From assembly GCA_949130485.1 (NCBI GenBank), contig OX422192.1, positions 2,021,585 to 2,085,584 of the forward strand: a stretch of DNA of 64,000 nt, written 5' to 3'. The stretch is from Agelas oroides (Eukaryota > Porifera > Demospongiae > Agelasida > Agelasidae). Positions 14,546 to 29,000 of this stretch are shown piece after piece. Position 1 is the first letter of the stretch; each line of letters starts with the position of its first letter. The translations under genes were made by a program, and so were the position numbers. A model generated the notes under the pieces. The model made no database searches, was not told where the DNA came from, and saw only the letters and a list, made by a program, of their open reading frames with translations.

Positions 14546-17500
14546 TTAGTGCAACTATTGTTCCGGGCTAGGGTTTGCAGGGAATTTACTCGAATTTCCA
14601 TTGCCGATGCTATGCGGCGATGGTGCAGCTCGTACCGCTTTGTGCGTTGATTGCACAAACGTAGGGTTTGCGTTTTTGGCCTCCCCATTCCCTCAGCTTC
14701 TTGCTCATATGTAGTTTGTATTAGTGCAACTATTTTTCCTGGCTAGGATTTGCAGGGAATCTACGCGAATTTCCATTGCCGATACTATGCGGCGATGGTG
14801 CAGGAGGAACAATTTGCTAGCTCGTACCACTTTTTGCGTTGATTGCACAAACGAAGGAATTGCATTTTTGGCCACCCCATTCCCTCAGCTTCTTGCTGAT
14901 ATGTAGTTTGCATTAGTGCAACTATTGTTCCGGGCTAGTGTTTGCAGGGAATTTACTCGAACTTCCTTTGCCGATACTATGCGGCGATGGTGCAGGAGGA
15001 GCAATATGCTAGCTTGTACCGCTTTGTGCGTTGATTGCACAAACGTAGGGTTTGCGTTTTTGGCCACCCCATTCCCTCAGCTTCTTGCTCGTATGTAGTT
15101 TGCATTAGTGCAACTACTGTTCCGGGCTAGGATTTGCAGAGAATTTACGCGAATTTCCATTGCCGATACTTTACAGCGATGATGCAGGAGGAACAATTTG
15201 CTAGCTCGTACCGCTTTGTGCGTTGATTGCACAAGCGTAGGGTTTGCGTTTTAGGCCTCCCCATTCCCACAGCTTCTTGCTCATATGTAGTTTGCATTAG
15301 TGCAACTATTGTTCCGGGCTAGGGTTTGCAGGGAATCTACGCGAAATTTCCATTGCCGATACTATGCGGCGATGGTGCAGGAGGAACAATTTGCCAGCTC
15401 GTACCACTTTTTGCGTTGATTGCACAAACGGAGGAATTGCATTTTTGGCCACCCCATTCCCTCAGCTTCTTGCTGATATGTAGTTTGCATTAGTGCAACT
15501 ATTGTTCCGGGCTAGTGTTTGCAGGGAATTTACTCGAACTTCCTTTGCCGATACTATGCGGCGATGGTGCAGGAGGAACAATTTGCCAGCTCGTACCACT
15601 TTTTGCGTTGATTGCACAAACGTAGGGTTTGCGTTTTTGGCCACCCCATTCCCTCAGCTTCTTGCTCGTATGTAGTTTGCATTAGTGCAACTATTGTTCC
15701 GGGCTAGGGTTTGCAGGGAATTTACGCGAATTTCCATTGCCGATACTATGCGGCGATGATGCAGGAGGAACAATTTGCTAGCTCGTACCGCTTTGTGCGT
15801 TGATTGCACAAACGGAGGAATTGCATTTTTGGCCACCCCATTCCCTCAGCTTCTTGCTCATATGAAGTTTGCATTAGTGCAACTACTGTTCCGGGCTAGG
15901 ATTTGCAGAGAATTTACGCGAATTTCCATTGCCGATACTTTACAGCGATGATGCAGGAGGAACAATTTGCTAGCTCGTACCGCTTTGTGCGTTGATTGCA
16001 CAAGCGTAGGGTTTGCGTTTTTGGCCTCCCCATAATCACAGCTTCTTGCTCATATGTAGTTTGCATTAGTGCAACTATTGTTCCGGGCTAGGGTTTGCAG
16101 GGAATCTACGCGAAATTTCCATTGCCGATACTATGCGGCGATGGTGCAGGAGGAACAATTTGCCAGCTCGTACCACTTTTTGCGTTGATTGCACAAACGG
16201 AGGAATTGCATTTTTGGCCACCCCATTCCCTCAGCTTCTTGCTCATATGTAGTTTGCATTAGTGCAACTACTGTTCCGGGCTAGGATTTGCAGAGAATTT
16301 ACGCGAATTTCCATTGCCGATACTTTACAGCGATGATGCAGGAGGAACAATTTGCTAGCTCGTACCGCTTTGTGCGTTGATTGCACAAGCGTAGGGTTTG
16401 CGTTTTTGGCCTCCCCATTCCCACAGCTTCTTGCTCATATGTAGTTTGCATTAGTGCAACTATTGTTCCGGGCTAGGGTTTGCAGGGAATCTACGCGAAA
16501 TTTCCATTGCCGATACTATGCGGCGATGGTGCAGGAGGAACAATTTGCCAGCTCGTACCACTTTTTGCGTTGATTGCACAAACGGAGGAATTGCATTTTT
16601 GGCCACCCCATTCCCTCAGCTTCTTGCTCATATGTAGTTTGCATTAGTGCAACTATTGTTCCGGGCTAGTGTTTGCAGGGAATTTACTCGAACTTCCTTT
16701 CCCGATACTATGCGGCGATGGTGCAGGAGGAGCAATATGCTAGCTTGTACCGCTTTGTGCGTTGATTGCACAAACGTAGGAATTGCATTTTTGGCCACCC
16801 CATTCTCTCAGCTTCTTGCTCATATGTAGTTTACAATAGTGCAACTATTGTTCCGGGCTAGGGTTTGCAGGGAATTTACTCGAATTTCCATTGCCGATGC
16901 TATGCGGCGATGGTGCAGGAAGAGCAATTTGCTAGCTCGTACCGCCTTGTGCGTTGATTGCACAAACGGAGGAATTGCATTTTTGGTCTCTCCATTCCCT
17001 CAGCTTCTTGCTCATATGTAGTTTGCATTAGTGCAACTATTGTTCCGGGCTAGTGTTTGCAGGGAATTTACTCGAACTTCCTTTCCCGATACTATGCGGC
17101 GATGGTGCAGGAGGAGCAATATGCTAGCTTGTACCGCTTTGTGCGTTGATTGCATAAACGTAGGAATTGCATTTTTGGCCACCCCATTCTCTCAGCTTCT
17201 TGCTCATATGTAGTTTGCAATAGTGCAACTATTGTTCCGGGCTAGGGTTTGCAGGGAATTTACTCGAATTTCCATTGCCGATGCTATGCGGCGATGGTGC
17301 AGGAAGAGCAATTTGCTAGCTCGTACCGCCTTGTGCGTTGATTGCACAAACGGAGGAATTGCATTTTTGGTCTCTCCATTCCCTCAGCTTCTTGCTCATA
17401 TGTAGTTTGCATTAGTGCAACTATTGTTCCGGGCTAGGGTTTGCAGGGAATTTACGAGAATTTCCATTGCCGATACTATGCGGCGATGATGCAGGAGGAA

Positions 17501-20500
17501 CAATTTGCTAGATCGTACCGCTTTGTGCGTTGATTGCACAAACGGAGGAATTGCATTTTTGGCCACCCCATTCCCTCAGCTTCTTGCTCATATGTAGTTT
17601 GCATTAGTGCAACTAGTGTTCCGGGCTAGGATTTGCAGGGAATTTACGCGAATTTCCATTGCTGATACTATGCGGCGATGGTGCAGGAGGAGCAATTTGC
17701 TAGCTCGTACCGCCTTGTGCGTTGATTGCACAAACGGAGGAATTGCATTTTTGGCCTCTCCATTCCCTCAGCTTCTTGCTCATATGTAGTTTGCATTAGT
17801 GCAACTATTGTTCCGGGATATGTTTTGCAGGGAATTTACGCGAATTTCCATTGCCGATACTATGAGGGGATGGTGCAGGAGGAACAATTTGCTAGCTCGT
17901 ACCGCTTTGTGCGTTGATTGCACAAACGGAGGAATTGCATTTTTGGCCTCTCCATTCCCTCAGCTTCTTTCTTATATGTAGTTTGCATTAGTGCAACTAT
18001 TGTTCCGGGCTAGGTTTTGCAGGGAATTTACGCGAATTTCCATTGCCGATACTATGAGGGGATGGCGCAGGAGGAACAATTTGCAAGCTCGTACCGCTTT
18101 GTGCTTTGATTCCACAAACGTAGGGTTTGCGTTTTTGGCCTCCCCATTCCCACAGCTTCTTGCTCATATGTAGTTTACATTAGTGCAACTATTGTTCCGG
18201 GCTAGGGTTTGTAGGTAATTTACGCGAAATTCCATGCCGATACTATGCTGCGATGGTGCAGGAGGAACAATTCGCAAGCTCTTACCGCTTTTTCCGTTGA
18301 TTGCACAAACGGAGGATTTGCATTTTTGGCCTCTCCATTCCCTCAGCTTCTTGCTCATATGTAGTTTGCATTAGTGCAACTATTGTTCCGGGCTAGGGTT
18401 TGCAGAGAGTTTACGCGAATTTCCATTGCCGATACTATGCGTCGATGGTGCAGGAGGAACAATTTGCTAGCTCGTACCGCTTTGTGCGTTGATTGCACAA
18501 ACGTAGGGTTTGCGTTTTTGGCCTCCCCATTCCCACAGCTTCTTGCTGATATGTAGTTTGCATTAGTGCAACTATTGTTCCGGGCTAGGTTTTGCAGGGA
18601 ATTTACGCGAATTTCCATTGCCGATACTATGAGGGGATGGTGCAGGAGGAACAATTTGCAAGCTAGTACCGCTTTGTGCTTTGATTGCACAAACGTAGGG
18701 TTTGCGTTTTTGGCCTCCCCGTTCCCACAGCTTCTTGCTCATATGTAGTTTACATTAGTGCAACTATTGTTCCGGGCTAGGGTTTGTAGGAAATTTACGC
18801 GAAATTCCATTGCCGATACTATGCTGCGATGGTGCAGGAGGAACAATTCGCAAGCTCTTACCGCTTTTTGCGTTGATTGCACAAACGGAGGATTTGCATT
18901 TTTGGCCTCTCCATTCCCTCAGCTTCTTGCTCATATGTAGTTTGCATTAGTGCAACTATTGTTCCGGGCTAGGGTTTGCAGAGAGTTTACGCGAATTTCC
19001 ATTGCCGATACTATGCGTCGATGGTGCAGGAGGAGCAATTTGCAAGCTCGCACCGCTTTGTGCGTTGATTGCACAAACGTAGGGTTTGCGTTTTTGGCCT
19101 CTCCATTCCCTCAGCTTCTTGCTCATATGTAGTTTGCATTAGTGCAACTATTGTTCCGGGTTAGGGTTTGCAGGGAATTTACGCGAATTTCCATTGCCGA
19201 TACTATGCGGCGATGGTGCAGGAGGAACAATTTGCTAGCTCGTACCGCTTTGTGCGTTGATTGCACAAACGTAGGGTTTGCGTTTTTGGCCTCTCCATTC
19301 CCTCAGCTTCTTGCTCATATGTAGTTTGCATTAGTGCAACTATTGTTCCGGGCTAGGGTTTGCAGGGAATTTACGCGAATTTCCATTGCCGATACTGTGC
19401 GGCGATGGTGCAGGAAGAGCAATTTGCTAGTTCGTACCGCCTTGTGCGTTGATTGCACAAACGGAGGAATTGCATTTTTGGCCTCTCCATTCCCTCAGCT
19501 TCTTGCTCATATGTAGTTTGCATTAGTGCAACTATTGTTCCGGGTTAGGGTTTGCAGGGAATTTACGCGAATTTCCATTGCCGATACTATGCGGCGATGG
19601 TGCAGGAGGAACAATTTGCTAGCTCGTACCGCCTTGTGCGTTGATTGCACAAACGGAGGAATTGCATTTTTGGCCTCTCCATTCCCTCAGCTTCTTGCTC
19701 ATATGTAGTTTGCATTAGTGCAACTATTGTTCCGGGCTAGGGTTTGTAGGTAATTTACGCGAAATTCCATTGCCGATACTATGCTGCGATGGTGCAGGAG
19801 GAACAATTCACAAGCTCTTACCGCTTTTTGCGTTGATTGCACAAACGGAGGATTTGCATTTTTGGCCTCTCCATTCCCTCAGCTTCTTGCTCATATGTAG
19901 TTTGCATTAGTGCAACTATTGTTCCGGGCTAGGGTTTGCAGGGAATTTACGCGAATTTCCATTGCCGATACTGTGCGGCGATGGTGCAGGAAGAGCAATT
20001 TGCTAGCTCGTACCGCCTTGTGCGTTGATTGCACAAACGGAGGAATTGCATTTTTGGCCTCTCCATTCCCTCAGCTTCTTGCTCATATGTAGTTTGCATT
20101 AGTGCAACTATTGTTCCGGGTTAGGGTTTGCAGGGAATTTACGCGAATTTCCATTGCCGATACTATGCGGCGATGGTGCAGGAGGAACAATTTGCTAGCT
20201 CGTACCGCTTTGTGCGTTGATTGCACAAACGTAGGGTTTGCGTTTTTGGCCTCCCCATTCCCACAGCTTCTTGCTCATATGTAGTTTGCATTAGTGCAAC
20301 TATTGTTCCGGGCTAGGGTTTGCAGGGAATTTAAGCGAATTACCATTGCCGATACTATGCGGCGATGGTTCAGGAGGAACAATTCGCAAGCTCTTATCAC
20401 TTTGTGCGTTGATTGCACAAACGTAGGGTTTGCGTTTTTGGCCTCCCCATTCCCTCAGCTTCTTGCTCATCTGTAGTTTGCATCAGTGCAACTATTGTTC

Positions 20501-23500
20501 CGGGCTAGGGTTTGCAGGGAGTTTTTGCGAATTTCCATTGCCGATACTATGCGGCGATGGTGCAGGAGGAGAAATTTGCTAGCTCGTATCGCTTTGTGCG
20601 TTGATTGCACAAACGGAGGAATTGCATTTTTGTCCACCCCATTCACTCAGCTTCTTACTCATATGTAGTTTGCATTAGTGCAACTATTGTTCCGAGCTAG
20701 GATTTGCAGGGAATCTACGCGAATTTCCATTGCCGATACTATGCGGCGATGGTGCAGGAGGAGCAATTTGCTAGCTCATACCGCTTTGTGCGTTGATTGT
20801 ACAAACGGATGAATTGCATTTTTGGCCACCCCATTCCCTCAGCTTCTTGCTCATATGTAGTTTGCAATAGTGCAACTATTGTTCCGGGCTAGGGTTTGCA
20901 GGGAATTTACTCGAACTTCTTTTGCCGATACTATGCGGCGATGGTGCAGGAGGAGCAATTTGCTAGCTCGTACCGCTTTGTGCGTTGATTGCACAAACGG
21001 AGGAATTGCTTTTTTGGCCACCCCATTCCCTCACCTTCTTGCTGATTGTAGTTTGCATTAGTGCAACTATTGTTACGGGCTAGGGTTTGCAGGGAATTTA
21101 CTCGAATTTCCATTGCCGATACTATGCGGCGATGGTGCAGGAGGAGCAATTTGCTAGCTCGTATCGCTTTGTGCGTTGATTGCACAAACGGAGGAATTGC
21201 ATTTTTGGCCACCCCATTCTCTCAGCTTCTTGATCATATGTAGTTTGCATTAGTGCAACTATTGTTCCGGGCTAAGGTTTGCAGGGAATTTACTCGAACT
21301 TCTTTTGCCTATACTATGCGGCGATGGTGCAGGAGGAGCAATTTGCTAGCTCGTACCGCTTTGTGCGTTGATTGCACAAACGGAGGAATTGCATTTTTCG
21401 CCACCCCATTCCCTCAGCTTCTTGCTCATATGTAGTTTGCATTAGTGCAACTATTGTTCCGGGCTAGGGTTTGCAGGGAATTTACTCGAACTTCCTTTGC
21501 CGATACTATGCGGCGATGGTGCAAGAGGAACAATTCGCAAGCTCTCATCACTTTGTGCGTTGAGTGCACAAACGTAGGGTTTGCGTTTTTGGCCTCCCCA
21601 TTCCCTCAGCTTCTTGCTCATCTGTAGTTTGCATTAGTGCAACTATTGTTCCGGGCTAGGGTTTGCAGGGAGTTTATGCGAATTTCCATTGCCGATACTA
21701 TGAGGCGATGGTGCAGGAGGAACAATTTGCTAGCTCGTACTGCTTGGTGCGTTGATTGCACAAACGGAGGAATTGCTTTTTTGGCCACCCCATTCCCTCA
21801 CCTTCTTGCTCATATGTAGTTTGCATTAGTGCAACTATTGTTACGGGCTAGGGTTTGAAGGGAATTTACTCGAATTTCCATTGCCGATACTATGCGTCGA
21901 TGGTGCAGGAGGAACAATTTGCTAGCTCGTACCGCTTTGTGCGTTGATTGCACAAACATAGTGTTTGCGTTTTTGGCCTCCCCATTCCCACAGCTTCTTG
22001 CTCATATGTAGTTTGCATTAGTGCAACTATTGTTCCGGGCTAGGGTTTGCAGGGAATTTACGCGAATTTCCATAGCCGATACTATGCGGCGATGGTGCAG
22101 GAGGAACAATTTGCTAGCTCGTACTGCTTTGTGCGTTGATTGCACAAACGGAGGAATTGCTTTTTTGGCCACCCCATTCCCACACCTTCTTGCTCATATG
22201 TAGTTTGCATTAGTGCAACTATTGTTACGGTCTAGGGTTTGCAGGGAATTTACGCGAATTTCCATTGCCGATACTATGCGGCGATGGTGCAGGAGGAACA
22301 ATTTGCTAGCTCGTACCGCTTTGTGCGTTGATTGCACAAACGTAGGGTTTGCGGTTTTGACCTCCCCATTCCCACAGTTTCTTGCTCATATGTAGTTTGC
22401 AATAGTGCAACTATTGTTCCGGGCTAGGGTTTGCAGGGAATCTACTCGAATTTCCGTTGCCGATACTATGCGGCGATGGTGCAGGAAGAGCAATTTGCTA
22501 GCTCGTACCGCCTTGTGCGTTGATTGCACAAACGGAGGAATTGCATTTTTGGCCCCTCCATTCCCTCATCTTCTTGCTCATATGTAGTTTGGATTAGTGC
22601 AACTATTGTTCCGGGCTAGGGTTTGCAGGGAATTTACGCGAATTTCCATTGCCGATACTATGCGGCGATGATGCAGGAGGAACAATTTGCAAGCTCGTAC
22701 CGCTTTGTGATTTGATTGCACAAACGTAGGGTTTGCGTTTTTGGCCTCCCCATTCCCACAGCTTCTTGCTCATATGTAGTTTACATTAGTGCAACTATTG
22801 TTCCGGGCTAGGGTTTGTAGGTAATTTACGCAAAATTCCATTGCCGATACTATGCTGAGATGGTGCAGTAGGAACAATTCGCAAGCTCTTACCGCTTTTT
22901 GCGTTGATTGCACAAACGGAGGAATTGCATTTTTGGCCTCTCCATTCCCTCAGTTTCTTGCTCATATGTAGTTTGCATTAGTGCAACTATTGTTCCGGGC
23001 TAGGGTTTGCAGAGAGTTTACGCGAATTTCCATTGCCGACACTATGCGTCGATGGTGCAGGAGGAGCAATTTGCAAGCTCGCACCGCTTTGTGCGTTGAT
23101 TGCACAAACGTAGGGTTTACGTTTTTGGCCTCCCCATTCCCTCAGCTTCTTGCTCATATGTAGTTTGCATTAGAGCAACTATTGTTCCGGGCTAGGGTTT
23201 GCAGGGAATTTACGCGAATTTCCATTGCCGATACTGTGCGGCGATGATGCAGGAGGAACAATTTGCTAGCAGGTTCCGCTTTGTGCGTTGATTGCACAAA
23301 CGTAGGGTTTGCGTTTTTGGCCTCCCCATTCCCACAGCTTCTTGCTCATATGTTGTTTGCATTAATGCAACTATAGTTCGGGCTAGGGTTTGCAGGGAAT
23401 CTACGCGAATTTCCATTGCCGATACTATGCGGCGATGCTGCAGGAGGAACAATTTGCTAGCTCGTACCGCTTTGTGCGTTGATTGCACAAACGTAGGGTT

Positions 23501-24059
23501 TGCGGTTTTGACCTCCCCATTCCCACAGCTTCTTGCTCATATGTAGTTTGCAATAGTGCAACTATTGTTCCGGGCTAGGGTTTGCAGGGAATCTACTCGA
23601 ATTTCCGTTGCCGATACTATGCGGCGATGGTGCAGGAAGAGCAATTTGCTAGCTCGTACCGCCTTGTGCGTTGATTGCACAAACGGAGGAATTGCATTTT
23701 TGGCCCCTCATTCCCTCAGCTTCTTGCTCATATGTAGTTTGGATTAGTGCAACTATTGTTCCGGGCTAGGGTTTGCAGGGAATTTACGCGAATTTCCATT
23801 GCCGATACTATGCGGCGATGATGCAGGAGGAACAATTTGCAAGCTCGTACCGCTTTGTGATTTGATTGCACAAACGTAGGGTTTGCGTTTTTGGCCTCCC
23901 CATTCCCACAGCTTCTTGCTCATATGTAGTTTGCATTAGTGCAACTATTGTTCCGGGCTAGGGTTTGAAGGGAATTTACGCAAATTTGCATTGCCGATAC
24001 TGTGCAGCGATGGTGCAGGAGGAACAATTTGCTAGCTCGTACCGCTTTGTGCGTTGATT

Positions 24060-26030
24060 GCACATACGGAGGAATTGCATTTTTGGCCTCTCCATTCCCT
24101 CAGCTTCTTGCTCATATGTAGTTTGCATTAGTGCAACTATTGTTCCGGGCTGGGGTTTGCAGGGAATTTACTCGAATTTCCATTGCCTATACTATGCGGC
24201 GATGGTACAGGAGGAGCAATTTGCTAGCTCTTACCGCTTTGTGTGTTGATTGCACAAACGGAGGAATTGCATTTTTGGCCACCCCATTCCCTCAGCTTCT
24301 TGCTCATATGTAGTTTGCATTAGTGCAACTATTGTTCCGGGCTAGGGTTTGCAGGGAATTTACGCGAATATCCATTGCCGATACTATGCGGCGATGGTGC
24401 AGGAAGAGCAATTTGCTAGCTCGTACCGCCTTGTGCGTTGATTGCACAAACGGAGGAATTGCATTTTTGGCCTCTCCATTCCCTCAGCTTCTTGCTCATA
24501 TGTAGTTTGCATTAGTACAACTATTGTTCCGGGCTAGGGTTTGCAGGAAGCTTACGCGAATTTCCATTGCAGATACTATGCGGCGATGGTGTAGGAGGAA
24601 CAATTTGCTAGCTCGTACCGCTTTGTGCGTTGATTGCAATAACGGAGGAATTGCATTTTTGGCCTCCCCATTCCCTCAGCTTCTTGCTCATATGTAGTTT
24701 ACATTAGTGCAACTATTGTTCCGGGCAAGGGTTTGTAGGTATTTTACGCGAAATTCCATTGCCGATAGTGTGCGGCGATGATGCAGGAGGAACAATTTGC
24801 TAGCACGTACCGCTTTGTGCGATGATTGCACAAACGTAGGGTTTGCGTTTTTGACCTCCCCATTCCCACAGCTTCTTGCTCATATGTAGTTTGCATTAGT
24901 GCAACTATTGTTCCGGGCTAGGGTTTGCAGGGAATCTACGCGAATTTCCATTGCCGATACTATGCGGCGATGGTGCAGGAGGAACAATTTGCTAGCTCGT
25001 ACCGCTTTGTGCGTTGATTGCACAAACGGAGGAATTGCATTTTTGGCCTCTCCATTCCCTCAGCTTCTTGCTCATATGTAGTTTGCATTAGTGCAACTAT
25101 TGTTCCGGGCTGGGGTTTGCAGGGAATTTACTCGAATTTCCATTGCCTATACTATGCGGCGATGGTACAGGAGGAGCAATTTGCTAGCTCGTACCGCTTT
25201 GTGTGTTGATTGCACAAACGGAGGAATTGCATTTTTGGCCACCCCATTCCCTCAGCTTCTTGCTCATATGTAGTTTGCATTAGTGCAACTATTGTTCCGG
25301 GCTAGGGTTTGCAGGGAATTTACGCGAATATCCATTGCCGATACTATGCGGCGATGGTGCAGGAAGAGCAATTTGCTAGCTCGTACCGCCTTGTGCGTTG
25401 ATTGCACAAACGGAGGAATTGCATTTTTGGCCTCTCCATTCCCTCAGCTTCTTGCTCATATGTAGTTTACATTAGTGCAACTATTGTTCCGGGCTAGGGT
25501 TTGCAGGGAGCTTACGCGAATTTCCATTGCAGATACTATGCGGCGATGGTGTAGGAGGAACAATTTGCTAGCTCGTACCGCTTTGTGCGTTGATTGCAAT
25601 AACGGAGGAATTCCATTTTTGGCCTCTCCATTCCCTCAGCTTCTTGCTTATATGTAGTTTTCACTAGTGCAACTGTTGTTCCGGGCTAAGTTTTGCAGGG
25701 AATTTACGCGAATTTCCATTGCCGATAGTATGCGAGGATGGTGCAGGAGGAACAATTTGCAAGCTCGTACCGCTTTGTGCTTTGATTGCACAAACGTAGG
25801 GTTTGCGTTTTTGGCCTCCCCATTCCCACAGCTTCTTGCTCATATGTAGTTTACATTAGTGCAACTATTGTTCCGGGCAAGGGTTTGTAGGTATTTTACG
25901 CGAAATTCCATTGCCGATAGTGTGCGGCGATGATGCAGGAGGAACAATTTGCTAGCACGTACCGCTTTGTGCGTTGATTGCACAAACGTAGGGTTTGCGT
26001 TTTTGACCTCCCCATTCCCACAGCTTCTTG
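24060..26030. repeat. Higher-order repeat of five monomers (960 bp), with a six-monomer echo
   Basis: Units at 24131, 24323 and about 24515 recur 960 bp later at 25091, 25283 and 25475. They carry the same private changes (GGGCTGGGGTTT, CATTGCCTATAC, GGAGCTTACGCG with GTGTAGGAGG). A GGGCAAGGGTTTGTAGG unit near 24723 recurs near 25875, an offset of 1152 bp or six units. Similar six-unit offsets link 22405 to 23556 and 26051 to 27203. Confidence 0.8.
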
Positions 26031-29000
26031 CTCATATGTAGTTTGCTTTAGTGCAACTATTGTTCCGGGCTAGGGTTTGCAGGGAATCTACGCGAATTTC
26101 CATTGCCGATACTATGCGGCGATGGTGCAGGAGGAACAATTTGCTAGCTCGTACCGCTTTGTGCGTTGATTGCACAAACGGAGGAATTGCATTTTTGGCC
26201 TCTCCATTCCCTCAGCTTCTTGCTCATATGTAGTTTGCATTAGTGCAACTGTTGTTCCAGGCTAGGTTTTGCAGGGAATTTACGCGAATTTCCATTGCAG
26301 ATACTATGCGGGGATGGTGCAGGAGGAACAATTTGCAAGCTCGTACCGCTTTGTGCTTTGATTGCACAAGCGTAGGGTTTGCGTTTTTGGCCTCCCCATT
26401 CCCACAGCTTCTTGCTCATATGTAGTTTACATTAGTGCAACTATTGTTCCGAGTTAGGGTTTGCAGAGAGTTTACGCGAATTTCCATTGCCGATACTATG
26501 CGTCGATGGTGCAGGAGGAACAATTTGCAAGCTCATACCGATTAGTGCGTTGATTGCACAAACGGAGGGTTTGCGTTTTTGGCCTCCCTATTCCCACAGC
26601 TTCTTGCTCATATGTAGTTTGCATTAGTGCAACTATTGTTCCGGGCTAGGGTTTGCAGGGAGCTTACGCGAATTTCCATTGCAGATACTATGCTGCGATG
26701 GTGCAGGAGGAACAATTCGCAAGCTCTTACCGCTTTTTGCGTTGATTGTACAAACGTAGGGTTTGCGTTTTTGGCCTCTCCATTCCCTCAGCTTCTTGCT
26801 CATATGTAGTTTGCATTAGTGCAACTATTGTTCCGAGTTAGGGTTTGCAGAGAGTTTACGCGAATTTCCATTGCAGATACTATGCGTCGATGGTGCAGGA
26901 GGAGCAATTTGCAAGCTCGCACCGCTTTGTGCGTTGATTGCACAAACGTAGGGTTTGCGTTTTTGGCCTTCCCATTCCCTCAGCTTCTTGCTCATATGTA
27001 GTTTGCATTAGAGCAACTATTGTTCCGGGCTAGGGTTTGCAGGGAATTTACGCGAATTTCCATTGCCGATAGTGTGCGGCGATGATGCAGGAGGAACAAT
27101 TTGCTAGCACGTACCGCTTTGTGCGTTGATTGCACAAACGTAGGGTTTGCGTTTTTGGCCTCCCCATTCCCACAGCTTCTTGCTCATATGTAGTTTGCAT
27201 TAGTGCAACTATTGTTCCGGGCCAGGGTTTGCAGGGAATCTACGCGAATTTCCATTGCCGATACTATGCGGCGATGGTGCAGGAGGAACAATTTGCTAGC
27301 TCGTACCGCTTTGTGCGTTGATTGCACAAACGGAGGAATTGCATTTTTGGCCTCTCCATTCCCTCAGCTTCTAGCTCATAAGTAGTTTGCATTAGTGCAA
27401 CTGTTGTTCCAGGCTAGGTTTTGCAGGGAATTTACGCGAATTTCCATTGCAGATACTATGCGGGGATGGTGCAGGAGGAACAATTTGCAAGCTCGTACCG
27501 CTTTGTGCTTTGATTGCACAAGCGTAGGGTTTGCGTTTTTGGCCTCCCCATTCCCAAAGCTTCTTGCTCATATGTAGTTTACATTAGTGCAACTATTGTT
27601 CCGAGTTAGGGTTTGCAGAGAGTTTACGCGAATTTCCATTGCCGATACTATGCGTCGATGGTGCAGGAGGAGCAATTTGCAAGCTCGCACCGCTTTGTGC
27701 GTTGATTGCACAAACGTAGGGTTTGCGTTTTTGGCCTTCCCATTCCCTCAGCTTCTTGCTCATATGTAGTTTGCATTAGTGCAACTATTGTTCCGGGCTA
27801 GGGTTCGCATGGAGTTTACGCGAATTTCCATTGCAGATAATATGCGGCGATGGTGCAGGAGGAACAATTTGCTAGCTCTTACCGCTTTGTTCGTTGATTG
27901 CACGAACGGAAGAATTGCATTTTTGGCCACCCCATTCCCTCAGCTTATTGCTCATATGTAGTTTGCATTAGTGCAACTATTGTTCCGGGCTAGGGTTTGC
28001 AGGGAATTTACTCGAATTTCCATTGCCGATACTATGCGGCGATGGTACAGGAGGAGCAATTTGCTAGCTCGTACCGCTTTGTGCGTTGATTGCACAAACG
28101 GAGGAATTGCATTTTTGGCCACCTCATTCCCTCAGCTTCTTGCTCATATGTAGTTTGCATTAGTGCAACTATTGTTCCGGGCTAGGGTTTGCAGGGAATT
28201 TACGCGAATTTCCATTGCCGATACTATGCGCCGATGGTGCAGGAAGAGCAATTTGCTAGCTCGTACCGCCTTGTGCGTTGATTGCACAAACGGAGGAATT
28301 GCATTTTTGGCCTCTTCATTCCCTCAGCTTCTTGCTCATATGTAGTTTGCATTAGTGCAACTGTTGTTCCGGGCTAGGTTTTGCAGGGAATTTACGCGAA
28401 TTTCCATTGCCGATACTATGCGTCGATGGTGCAGGAGGAGCAATTTTCAAGCTCGCACCGCTTTGTGCGTTGATTGCACAAACGTAGGGTTTGCGTTTTT
28501 GGCCTTCCCATTCCCTCAGCTTCTTGCTCATATGTAGTTTGCATTAGTGAAACTATTGTTCCGGGCTAGGGTTTGCAGGGAATTTACTCGAATTTCCATT
28601 GCCGATACTATGCGGCGATGGTACAGGAGGAGCAATTTGCTAGCTCGTACCGCTTTGTGCGTTGATTGCACAAACGTAGGGTTTGCGTTTTTGGCCACCC
28701 CATTCCCTCAGCTTCTTGCTCATATGTAGTTTGCATTAGTGCAACTATTGTTCCGGGCTAGGGTTTGCAGGGAATTTACGCGAATATCCATTGCCGATAC
28801 TATGCGGCGATGGTGCAGGAAGAGCAATTTGCTAGCTCGTACCGCCTTGTGCGTTGATTGCACAAACGGAGGAATTGCATTTTTGGCCTCTCCATTCCCT
28901 CAGCTTCTTGCTCATATGTAGTTTGCATTAGTGCAACTGTTGTTCCAGGCTAGGTTTTGCAGGGAATTTACGCGAATTTCCATTGCAGATACTATGCGTG

